Below, piece by piece: positions 16,348-23,344 of a DNA stretch of 29,555 bases; within the stretch, counting starts at the first letter, position 1; each line of letters starts with the position of its first letter. The DNA comes from JANQQZ01 sp039187315 (GTDB lineage: Bacteria > Planctomycetota > Phycisphaerae > Phycisphaerales > UBA1924). The notes beneath the pieces were generated by a model. The model had not been told where the DNA came from. It worked only from the letters and a program-made list of their open reading frames with translations, and searched no databases. Both the position numbers and the translations under genes were made by a program. The DNA lies in contig JBCCZQ010000039.1 in NCBI GenBank assembly GCA_039187315.1, forward strand, positions 1 through 29,555, given 5' to 3'.

Positions 16348-16653
16348 TCAGACCCGCATCTGGTTGATCTCGCGGTAGGCCTCGAAGACCTTGTTGCGCA
16401 CCTGCTGGAGCAGGCGGAACGCCGTGTCCGCCTTGGCAGTTGCCAGCAGCACGCCCTCGACATCGTCCCGCTGGCCGGTCTGCAGGTCCTCGATCGCCTT
16501 GGTGGCGTCCTCTTGAAGCTTGTTGACCTGGTTGATGTTGGCCATGAGCATGTCCCGGAACGCACCGTCCTCGACCGGGCCCTTGGCCCGCTGCGGCGGG
16601 CTGAGCGGGTTCACCCCGCCGCCGCCCTGGACAAGTCCGATCGGATCACTCAT
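16348..16653 (-). CDS. fliE: Flagellar hook-basal body complex protein FliE
   Basis: FliE joins the MS ring to the proximal rod and helps open the export gate. The 101-residue product has the usual FliE length and ending: FRDMLMANINQVNKLQEDAT, then DVEGVLLATAKADTAFRLLQ, then QVRNKVFEAYREINQMRV-like. The start is the ATG at 16653 with AGGGAG about six bases upstream. A sigma-54-like element lies 24 bases before it, so fliE may have its own promoter besides read-through from flgBC. Confidence 0.96.
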   Translation of the reverse strand: MSDPIGLVQGGGGVNPLSPPQRAKGPVEDGAFRDMLMANINQVNKLQEDATKAIEDLQTGQRDDVEGVLLATAKADTAFRLLQQVRNKVFEAYREINQMRV

Positions 16654-16676
16654 CGCAGCTCCCTCTTTCAGGCCTC

Positions 16677-16692
16677 AGCAAGCCAGAGGCCA
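16677..16692 (-). promoter_or_regulatory. Predicted sigma-54 (-24/-12) promoter upstream of fliE
   Basis: The minus strand reads TGGCCTCTGGCTTGCT, with the invariant GG and GC ten bases apart and a TTGCT -12 box. The -24 box TGGC matches the consensus start. The expected start site is near 16666, immediately before the fliE ribosome binding site. The element and the following GAGG closely match the one before flgB. It is a sequence prediction only. Confidence 0.6.
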
Positions 16693-16710
16693 ACACATCA
16701 GCCCAGCGGG

Positions 16711-17127
16711 TCAGGCAAGCAGCCTCAATCCCTGTGATGCGATCGACTTGATCGCCTCCGCCGCCGCAACGTTCGCCTCATACGCGCGGACGGCCTCCAT
16801 GGCGTCGATCTGTTCCGTCGTAGAATCGATGTTCGGCTCCCTGATGTAGCCCGAGGCGTCGGCGTGCGGGCTGTCCGGGGCGTAGCGCAGCCGGAAGGGT
16901 GCCTGATCGAGCTCAATCGCCTTGACCTGCACACCCAGAGCCTGGCCCCGCGGGCTTCGGGCGCTGGGATTGCCAGGCGCCAGCAGCGCCATCCGGCGGC
17001 GGAACGGGTCGTACTCGCCCTGCGCGTTGAGCAGTGTGTTCTCATTGGCGATGTTCGCGGAGATGACGTCCAGCCTCGTCCGCTGGGCGATCATGCCGCT
17101 GGTCGCGATGTCAAGGGCCCCGTACAT
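16711..17127 (-). CDS. flgC: Flagellar proximal rod protein FlgC
   Basis: FlgC is a proximal rod subunit. The 138-residue product has the rod N-terminal motif (GALDIATSGMIAQRTRLDVI, then SANIANENTL), the FlgC-type FRRRMALLAP segment, and a GYIREPNID element. It ends EAVRAYEANVAAAEAIKSIA, the helical C-terminus shared by rod and hook proteins. GGAGG lies nine bases before the ATG. It is 29 bases after flgB. Confidence 0.96.
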   Translation of the reverse strand: MYGALDIATSGMIAQRTRLDVISANIANENTLLNAQGEYDPFRRRMALLAPGNPSARSPRGQALGVQVKAIELDQAPFRLRYAPDSPHADASGYIREPNIDSTTEQIDAMEAVRAYEANVAAAEAIKSIASQGLRLLA

Positions 17128-17156
17128 CAGCTCTGCCTCCGCACGTGTTCAGCCGC

Positions 17157-17606
17157 TTACGGCCGCTCCGTGATCGCCGCCCGCAGGGTGCCGGCACGCG
17201 AGCGCATCAGCTCGGTCGCCGTCCGGAATACGCCGACATTCTCCGCCACGTCCTGCATCAGCTGCTCCAGGTCGCGGTTGTTCCGATCATGCGCCATGAC
17301 CCCGTGGCGCCCGCCTGAGGACCTCGGCGTGAGCCGCAGCGCCCCGCTCCGGTCGAAACCCACCTCGCGCGAGGTACCCAGCCGCAGATCGCCCGACGCT
17401 CCTCCGGTCGCGGCGCGTCTCCGCTCGATCGCTTCGCCCAGCGTCGCCTGGAACGCCGCTGTGGATACGTCGCGCTGCTGGAACCGGGGGGTCGAGATGT
17501 TCGCGATGCTGTGCGCGAGCAGATCCTGCCGACGGGCCGCGAACTGGATCGTCATGCCCAGCGAAGGCAGGGCGCCGGCATTGGTCACATGATCGATCAG
17601 GGTCAT
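17157..17606 (-). CDS. flgB: Flagellar proximal rod protein FlgB
   Basis: FlgB is the first proximal rod subunit. The 149-residue product has the FlgB N-terminus (AARRQDLLAHSIANISTPRF, followed by QQRDV) and the C-terminal helix (NVGVFRTATELMRSRAGTLR). The DRNNRDLEQLMQDV segment matches the family's NNVDLE-type motif. It is the first structural gene of the block, 74 bases after the activator gene. AGAGGAAG precedes the ATG, and a good sigma-54-type element lies further upstream. Confidence 0.95.
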   Translation of the reverse strand: MTLIDHVTNAGALPSLGMTIQFAARRQDLLAHSIANISTPRFQQRDVSTAAFQATLGEAIERRRAATGGASGDLRLGTSREVGFDRSGALRLTPRSSGGRHGVMAHDRNNRDLEQLMQDVAENVGVFRTATELMRSRAGTLRAAITERP

Positions 17607-17638
17607 CGCCTTGCGCTTCCTCTCAGGTTTTCGACCTC

Positions 17639-17654
17639 AGCAAACCATGGACCA
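17639..17654 (-). promoter_or_regulatory. Predicted sigma-54 (-24/-12) promoter upstream of flgB
   Basis: The minus strand reads TGGTCCATGGTTTGCT: TGG at -24, GC at -12 with exact ten-base spacing, and a full TTGCT. The predicted start is near 17628, a few bases before the flgB ribosome binding site. It lies in the gap between the sigma-54 activator gene and flgB, so it would drive flgB-flgC-fliE and onward. No upstream activator site could be assigned. Confidence 0.7.
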
Positions 17655-17680
17655 GCCCGCTCCTGCGCACCGCGGGGCGG

Positions 17681-19237
17681 CTAGAGCGATTCCGGCACGA
17701 GCTGCGCCTGCTTCCATTTCTTGAGCTTGAGCCCGAGGGTCCGGACGCCGATGCCCAGACTCTTTGCTGTCTTCTGCCGGTGCCCGTTGAAGCGGGCGAG
17801 CGTGGTGACGATCGCCTCCCGCTCCATCTCCTCAAGCGTGACCTGCTTGCGTGCGATCGGGCCCAGGTCATCGGTCCCTGCCTCGACGGCAAGCCCGTTC
17901 GTGGCTGCCGCCACCGCCGCGGACTCAAACCCGTGCACGAACCCCCGGGCCGCCGGGCCATCGATCCGGACATCCGGCATGGGCGGGATGTCGCCGGCAC
18001 CCACGGGATCAGAGGCCATGCCAAGCCACGGCCGGATCAGCTCCGCAGCGAGCGTCTGGCCTCCCGACGCCCGGCCGATGACCACCGCCCGCTCGCAGAT
18101 GTTCTGGAGCTCGCGCACGTTGCCGGGCCACGCGTACCCGAGCAGCAGGTCGAGGGCGGATGGGTCAAACGTCATCACCGCTTGACCCTCACGAGCGCAG
18201 ATCAACTCGATGAACGATGCAGCGAGTTCCGGGATGTCCTCGAGGCGTTCGCGCAGCGGCGGGAGATGCACCGGCAGCACGTTCAGCCGGAAGAAAAGAT
18301 CCTGCCGGAATTCGCCGCGTGAGACCGCACGCGGCAGGTCGCGGTTGCTCGTCGCGACCACACGCACATCGACGCCGATCGTCGTGCTCGAGCCCACTCG
18401 CTCGAAGCTCCGCTCCTGGAGCACACGCAGCAGCTTCGCCTGCAGCGACGGCGGGATCTCACTCACCTCATCGAGCAGCAGCGTGCCTCGGTCGGCCAGC
18501 TCGAACCGGCCCTTGCGCAGCTTGTCGGCGCCCGTGAAGGCCCCCTTCTCGTGCCCGAACAGCTCCGACTCGAGCAGCGTCTCGCTCAAAGCCGCGCAGT
18601 TCACAGCCAGGAACGGCTGGGCCTTTCGCACGCTCGATTCGTGGATCGCCCTCGCAACGACTTCCTTGCCCGCGCCCGACTCACCCACCACCAGAACCGT
18701 GCTCTGGCTGTCGGCCACCGCTGCGACCTGTTCACGCACGCGGCGCATCGCGGGAGACGAGCCTACCAGCCGTTCACCCCCACGCTTGGCCGACACGGGC
18801 GCATCACCCACGCCTCGGAACTCGGCCGATGCCCGCAGCACCTCGTTCTCACGGACGAGCGCGACGTGTCGGCAGGCCCGCTTGACGGTGATCACCATCT
18901 CGTCGCCCTGAAAGGGCTTGGTCACGTAGTCGAACGCACCGAGCTTCATCGCTTCCACAGCCGTCTCGATCGTACCGAACGCGGTCATGAGCACGACCGG
19001 CAGGTCCTGATCAACCTCGCGCACGCTCGCGAGCAGGTCGAGCCCGGTCTGATCGGGCATCTTCAGGTCCGTGACGATGACATCCGGCCGCTTGGTGACG
19101 AACGCCGCCAGCGCCCCCTCGGCGCTCTCAGCGGCTGTCACCGCGAACCCTGCGCGACGCAGGGTGGAACTGACGCTGTCGCGCATCATCTCCTTGTCAT
19201 CGACGACCAAGACTGTGTGGTTCCCGACCGTGCTCAT
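17681..19237 (-). CDS. Sigma-54-dependent response regulator (FlgR/FleR/FlbD-like activator)
   Basis: An NtrC-type activator of 518 residues. A receiver domain (about 8-125) has the acidic pair D13/D14, the phospho-accepting D57, T85 and K107. A sigma-54 AAA+ domain (about 156-395) has Walker A GESGAGKE (185-192), the sigma-54-contact loop GAFTGA (232-237) and Walker B LLLDE. A C-terminal Fis-type helix-turn-helix follows (about 482-512, RQKTAKSLGIGVRTLGLKLK). All catalytic residues are present, so it should be active. Its position directly before flgB and directly after a kinase gene suggests it controls the flagellar operon. It starts at an ATG overlapping the kinase stop by four bases. Confidence 0.93.
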   Translation of the reverse strand: MSTVGNHTVLVVDDKEMMRDSVSSTLRRAGFAVTAAESAEGALAAFVTKRPDVIVTDLKMPDQTGLDLLASVREVDQDLPVVLMTAFGTIETAVEAMKLGAFDYVTKPFQGDEMVITVKRACRHVALVRENEVLRASAEFRGVGDAPVSAKRGGERLVGSSPAMRRVREQVAAVADSQSTVLVVGESGAGKEVVARAIHESSVRKAQPFLAVNCAALSETLLESELFGHEKGAFTGADKLRKGRFELADRGTLLLDEVSEIPPSLQAKLLRVLQERSFERVGSSTTIGVDVRVVATSNRDLPRAVSRGEFRQDLFFRLNVLPVHLPPLRERLEDIPELAASFIELICAREGQAVMTFDPSALDLLLGYAWPGNVRELQNICERAVVIGRASGGQTLAAELIRPWLGMASDPVGAGDIPPMPDVRIDGPAARGFVHGFESAAVAAATNGLAVEAGTDDLGPIARKQVTLEEMEREAIVTTLARFNGHRQKTAKSLGIGVRTLGLKLKKWKQAQLVPESL

Positions 19238-20166
19238 GCCGCGCTGCTCCTCGCACTCTCCGGCCGCGCCGGCGGATCCGCCGCGCCGCTCGCCGACCCA
19301 TTGCCCCGACCATCCATCCCGTCCCGCCGGTCAGGCAGCGTCAGCTCGACGCACGCTCCGCCGGGGACCTCGCGCGTCGAGCCCGCGTTCCAGACCCGCA
19401 CCCGCCCGCCGTGCGCATCGACGATGCGGTGCACGATCGCCAGACCGAGCCCGGTCCCGACCGCACGCGTGGTAAAGAACGGGTTGAACATCCGCTCTTG
19501 CACATCGGCAGGGATTCCTGGTCCCGAGTCGCGCACCACCAAGCGGACACCCCCGTCGGCGGGCGATGCGCTCAGACGCAGCTGGCCGCCAGGGCCCATC
19601 GCATCAAGCGCATTGCGCACCAGGTTTGTCAGCGCCTGGTGCAGCATCCCGGCGTCTGCATCGATCGGTACATCCGCATCCACAAACACCCGAACCCCGT
19701 CCAGGCGGTCCCGGCACGCCTCGACCGCCCGCTCGAACAGATCCGACGCGCACTGCCGCTCAGCCATCACACGCATCGACCGGCTGAACGCCAGCACATC
19801 GGTCACGATCCCGTCGAGCCCCTGCACCGACCGCAGGATCTTCGAGGCCGTCTCGCGCTGCTCAGGGCTCTCGGCAAGATCGGCGATGAGCATCTCGGCG
19901 TAGAGCCCGATCGAGCCGAGCGGGTTGCGGACCTCATGGGCGATGCCCGCGGCCATCTCCCCGAGCGCCGCCAAGCGCCTGGATCGCTCAAGCTCGTCGT
20001 TCGCACGGTGAAGCTCGCCCTGGAGACGCACCACCTCCCCTGTCAGCCGCTCGTGCGTCTGCTGGAGCTTTGAGGTCACCTCGTTGAACGCGCCGAAGAG
20101 CGTCTCGAGATCACCTGCGGCCAGGGATCCATCGCCGATCGCCGGGATGTCCAGCTCCTGGGTCAC
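19234..20166 (-). CDS. Cytosolic sensor histidine kinase (FlgS/AtoS-like)
   Basis: A two-component kinase of 310 residues. A short N-terminal coiled coil (about 25-65) leads straight into the H-box with the phospho-accepting H77 (GEMAAGIAHEVRNPLGSI). The catalytic domain follows: N-box HQALTNLVRNALDAM, G1 DSGPGIP, F-box MFNPFFTT, G2 GTGLGLAI. There is no membrane helix and no PAS or GAF domain that I can see, so the signal is probably an internal protein contact, as proposed for FlgS of epsilonproteobacteria. The partner is the adjacent activator (ATGA overlap). The GTG at 20166 starts three bases after the upstream gene's stop. An Ala/Pro-rich tail follows the catalytic domain. Confidence 0.92.
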   Translation of the reverse strand: MTQELDIPAIGDGSLAAGDLETLFGAFNEVTSKLQQTHERLTGEVVRLQGELHRANDELERSRRLAALGEMAAGIAHEVRNPLGSIGLYAEMLIADLAESPEQRETASKILRSVQGLDGIVTDVLAFSRSMRVMAERQCASDLFERAVEACRDRLDGVRVFVDADVPIDADAGMLHQALTNLVRNALDAMGPGGQLRLSASPADGGVRLVVRDSGPGIPADVQERMFNPFFTTRAVGTGLGLAIVHRIVDAHGGRVRVWNAGSTREVPGGACVELTLPDRRDGMDGRGNGSASGAADPPARPESARSSAA

Positions 20167-20168
20167 GG

Positions 20169-20633
20169 CTAGGCGCTCCGGTCCTGGAACCTTGGGCCCT
20201 TGGCCGACTTGCCCACGTAGGCCTGGACCGCCTGATCCGAGCGTCGGAGATCTGACAGCTGATCGCCGACGGTCCGCCGACGGGCCTCCATCACGGCCTT
20301 GTCCTGCTCGTCGCGTTCGGAGATCCGCCGTAGCGAGGCCTGGACCTGCGACAGCGAGGCCCGGACCGAAGACCGGACCGACTCGGGCATGCCCTCGATG
20401 TGCCGATCCCAGCCAGCCTGAAACGGGGCGAGGTCAGCGGAGACGGCCGAGATCCGGTCGATCACCGCCTGCCGCTGGCCGAGGACGGTGATCACCGCAT
20501 CGGTCTGGTTCGCCTGGACATACGCATGCTGCCGCTCGCTGAGCGCCTCGAGCTCCTGGTAGAGCCCGGCCTGCGTCTGGATCAGCCCGACGATCGCCCT
20601 GGCTTCGTCGGTCGGCGTGCTCGTCTCGGTCAT
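20169..20633 (-). CDS. FlgN-like flagellar export chaperone
   Basis: A 154-residue, almost wholly helical protein with a FlgN-type pattern: an early ELEALSERQHAYVQANQTDA helix, then the LGQRQAVIDRISAVSADLAP helix that recalls the FlgN segment around LLxxRQALI, and a Ser/Arg-rich C-terminal helix. FlgN holds hook-associated proteins FlgK and FlgL before export. The assignment rests on pattern and context rather than a strict motif; a FliT-like or unrelated coiled-coil protein is possible. It lies between a TPR protein and the flagellar kinase. GGGTCAGG precedes the ATG. Confidence 0.65.
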   Translation of the reverse strand: MTETSTPTDEARAIVGLIQTQAGLYQELEALSERQHAYVQANQTDAVITVLGQRQAVIDRISAVSADLAPFQAGWDRHIEGMPESVRSSVRASLSQVQASLRRISERDEQDKAVMEARRRTVGDQLSDLRRSDQAVQAYVGKSAKGPRFQDRSA

Positions 20634-20650
20634 CCTGACCCTGCCTTTCC

Positions 20651-20668
20651 GCCCGGGCTCCGCCGGGC
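20651..20668. repeat. GC hairpin between the TPR gene and the FlgN-like gene
   Basis: Arms GCCCGG and CCGGGC are exact complements separated by six bases, in the 46-base gap before the FlgN-like start codon. No T-run follows, so it is not a clear terminator. It lies close to the ribosome binding site and could affect translation of the FlgN-like gene, which is inference. Confidence 0.45.
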
Positions 20669-20679
20669 ACCTCCACGCG

Positions 20680-23202
20680 CTAGCCGCCGAGTCCGGCCGC
20701 TTGGGCGTCCGCGCGGAGCGACGCCAGCTCGTAGCTCGAATCGAGCCACCGCTCCCAGTCCGCCCTGCTCATCGGCAGGGTCGGGTCGTCCCATGCATCT
20801 TCGGGCAGCCGCTCGTAGAAACGCCTGGCCTTCTCGCTGGCGGTCCGTGCCTGCTCGTGGTCGCCCGCTTCGAAGTAGGCGTTGAAGATCTGGACTAGCG
20901 CCACCAGCGAGGCCGCGTCGTCCGAGTACCGATCCCGAGCGATCTGGTAGTACCGGATCGCTGCGTCGTAATCGCCAAGATCGAACGCGCAGTCGCCGAG
21001 ATAGAAATAAGCGTTGCGCAGCGAGATCCCGTCCAGAACCGTTCGGCGGCGTTCCGGCACCGCCTCGAGCCCGTCACGGACCTGCGCAAACAGCTCGATC
21101 GCGCGGCCGAGATGGTCCTCACGAGTTGCCTCAAGCTCATCCTGGATGCTCGGAGCAACCGCCCCACCCCCGAGCGTCTGCGTGATCGCTACGGATTCCA
21201 GCCGGTACGCGTCCGCGAGCAGGTACTTGAGCTTGTGCGATTCGCGGCTGTCGCCCTCTCGGAGGACCGCCTCCTCGAGCTGCTCGATCGCCGACGGGTA
21301 CAGCCCGTCGTAGTAGTGCACCATCCCCATCGCCGCGAGCGCATCGCTGAACGATTCGCTCTCGACATCGCCCGCCTCGCCCCGCAGCACGGACTGGAGC
21401 AGCTCCGAAGCCCTGCGGTCGTTCGCGGGATCGGGATCCTCGAGGTAGACCTGAGCGAGCGGGACGTAGCTCCGCACGCCCCAAGGCCCGACACCCCGGC
21501 CTCGCTCGGGATCGTTCGCCAGATCCAGCAGGGCTTCGAACTGCGCAGCGGCCAGCTCATACTCACCCGATGCCTGATAGGCCCTGCCCAGCCGGAAACG
21601 AGCCGCCGGTACACGCGGATCGCCGGCAATCGTCCCGGCGAATTCGACATACGACGCGATGGCCTCGGCCGTGTCGCCACCGCCGTCGAACATCACCGCA
21701 GCGTTCCACACACTGTCGGCGTAGGCGAGGTCATCGTCCGACCCTGCAAGCATGTCCGCGTGCCGGCGGAAATAGTCACCCGCGCGCACATACCACCGCT
21801 GCGCCTGCGCACGCGTTGAGGGATCGATCTCCGTCAGCTCCACGCCGAGCTCGTCCGGCGTCAGAACCGAACCCTCGCCGGGCGGCTCGATATCCAGCGC
21901 ATCGGCGACCAGCTGCAGCGCCCTGGCACGGTTCACCCGCGCCTGCGACAGCAGCACACGCTCGTCTGCTCCCGCGGCGGCTACGAGATCCTCGGCGATC
22001 TGAGCGTATTGCGCCGCCAGATCCAGCTCACGGCGTGCCATCTGCTCCTCGAACCGCTCGATCAGGCTCGACATCGTCTCCGCAAGGATCGGCCCCGGCC
22101 GCCGCGTGGCGTCCAGCAGCTCGTCGGCCAGAAGCGCATAGACCTCCACAGCCTCGTCCGCAGTCGCCGACGCGGGATAGACCTCCGAGATCAGCGCGAG
22201 CGTCTCACCCAGAGAAAGCAGCGCCGGGCGGAACGACGGCGAGGCCGTGTACGTCCCGACCACGGCCTCGAACCTCAAACGAGCCCGGTCCAAGTCACCG
22301 AGCTGCTCGAACACCCGCCCCTCGGCCAGCATGCTCCGCGCGTACAGGTCGTCGCCCGGGGGCAGCAGCGAGGTCGCCCGCTCGAGCTGCTTGGCGGCCT
22401 CAGGAAGCGCACCGCCCGCGACGTACGACTCGCCGAGCAGCAGGAAGAGCTCGCCGCGCATCGCGTCGTCGGCCTGCTGCACGCGCGGCATCATCCGCAG
22501 CAGCCTCGCGATCGCCTCCTCGGACGCCTCGTTCCGCAGCCGCAGCTCGGTTCGGCGGGCCAGCGTCCAGACCCGATCCTCGAGCGTCAGCATCGGATCG
22601 TCACCCAGGTCGGTCAGCAGGCGGCTGGCCAGAGCCTCACTGACCTGGCCGCCCTGCATCGCTCGCTCGATCACCACGCGGGACAGTCGCGTCCGCTCGT
22701 CCGAGGCGTCGTCGCTGACCATGCCGATCCGACCGGCGGCTTCTTCGAGACGATCAAGCGCAACAAGCGCCGCCACAGCGATCGCGTGCTCCCTGTCCAG
22801 CAGCGTCCGTCCGGCACGCTCGGCCTTGTCCAGCTCCTCAAGGATCCGGAGGTGGTTCGCCTCCACGTCCGCTCCCAGCCTCGCCTGACCCACCGAGATC
22901 GCCGCGGCGCGAGCGGCGTGGAAACGCTGACGCGTTTCGGCTGAGACCGAGGCATCGTTGATCAACGGGCGGGCCTCGGTGTTCAGCACAGCCAACGATT
23001 CCTCGGGCAGGCCCTCCGCAAGCAGACCCTCGGCACGCGCGACCATGCCCGCGACATCCGGGTTGGGCTTGGTCAGCATCAGCGTTGCCATGCCCGAGAC
23101 CAGCAGCACCGCCGCCACCGCAAGCAGCGGGACCTGCCACAGATCGCGCCAGGACCGCGAGTGCACTGCGGCGGGCTCACTTGTCGCGACTGTGGTACTC
23201 AC
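20680..23202 (-). CDS. Membrane-anchored TPR-repeat protein, function unknown
   Basis: An 840-residue protein with one N-terminal membrane helix (about 24-44, VPLLAVAAVLLVSGMATLML) and a long helical repeat region. TPR-like units are recognisable at about 50-80, 265-330, 555-600, 665-700 and 755-805, for example SYVAGGALPEAAKQLERATS, RLGRAYQASGEYELAAAQFE and YLGDCAFDLGDYDAAIRYYQ. The Ala/Asp/Glu-rich body is probably periplasmic (N-terminus in). I do not recognise a named family. It heads the gene set with the FlgN-like, kinase and activator genes, with a GTG start and AGGGAG about ten bases upstream. A link to flagellar assembly or cell-envelope organisation is plausible from position only. 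Confidence 0.8.
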   Translation of the reverse strand: MSTTVATSEPAAVHSRSWRDLWQVPLLAVAAVLLVSGMATLMLTKPNPDVAGMVARAEGLLAEGLPEESLAVLNTEARPLINDASVSAETRQRFHAARAAAISVGQARLGADVEANHLRILEELDKAERAGRTLLDREHAIAVAALVALDRLEEAAGRIGMVSDDASDERTRLSRVVIERAMQGGQVSEALASRLLTDLGDDPMLTLEDRVWTLARRTELRLRNEASEEAIARLLRMMPRVQQADDAMRGELFLLLGESYVAGGALPEAAKQLERATSLLPPGDDLYARSMLAEGRVFEQLGDLDRARLRFEAVVGTYTASPSFRPALLSLGETLALISEVYPASATADEAVEVYALLADELLDATRRPGPILAETMSSLIERFEEQMARRELDLAAQYAQIAEDLVAAAGADERVLLSQARVNRARALQLVADALDIEPPGEGSVLTPDELGVELTEIDPSTRAQAQRWYVRAGDYFRRHADMLAGSDDDLAYADSVWNAAVMFDGGGDTAEAIASYVEFAGTIAGDPRVPAARFRLGRAYQASGEYELAAAQFEALLDLANDPERGRGVGPWGVRSYVPLAQVYLEDPDPANDRRASELLQSVLRGEAGDVESESFSDALAAMGMVHYYDGLYPSAIEQLEEAVLREGDSRESHKLKYLLADAYRLESVAITQTLGGGAVAPSIQDELEATREDHLGRAIELFAQVRDGLEAVPERRRTVLDGISLRNAYFYLGDCAFDLGDYDAAIRYYQIARDRYSDDAASLVALVQIFNAYFEAGDHEQARTASEKARRFYERLPEDAWDDPTLPMSRADWERWLDSSYELASLRADAQAAGLGG

Positions 23203-23344
23203 GCGCGGCGGCTCCCTGGGGGTGCGCAGAGTCCTCGCACCGAAGTGGGTTATCGGGAACCGCGACGCGCAATCTTGACCATACCGAACCGCCCGCCATC
23301 ACTACTCGACACGGCCGGGACACCCAAGACACGTTGTACGTTTT
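23203..23344. other. Gap between the RDD-protein gene and the TPR gene
   Basis: A 142-base gap between two genes on the same strand. It probably holds the promoter of the TPR/regulator set. I see no good -24/-12 element. An inverted repeat GGTGCG / CGCACC occupies 23221-23241 (nine-base loop) just before the TPR ribosome binding site. A short A-run follows the RDD gene stop on the minus strand. Confidence 0.5.

Noticed and set aside
17137..17152. A GG-N10-GC spacing just before flgC
   Set aside because: The -12 half is GTGCG rather than TTGC, the element would overlap the ribosome binding site region, and flgC is only 29 bases after flgB.
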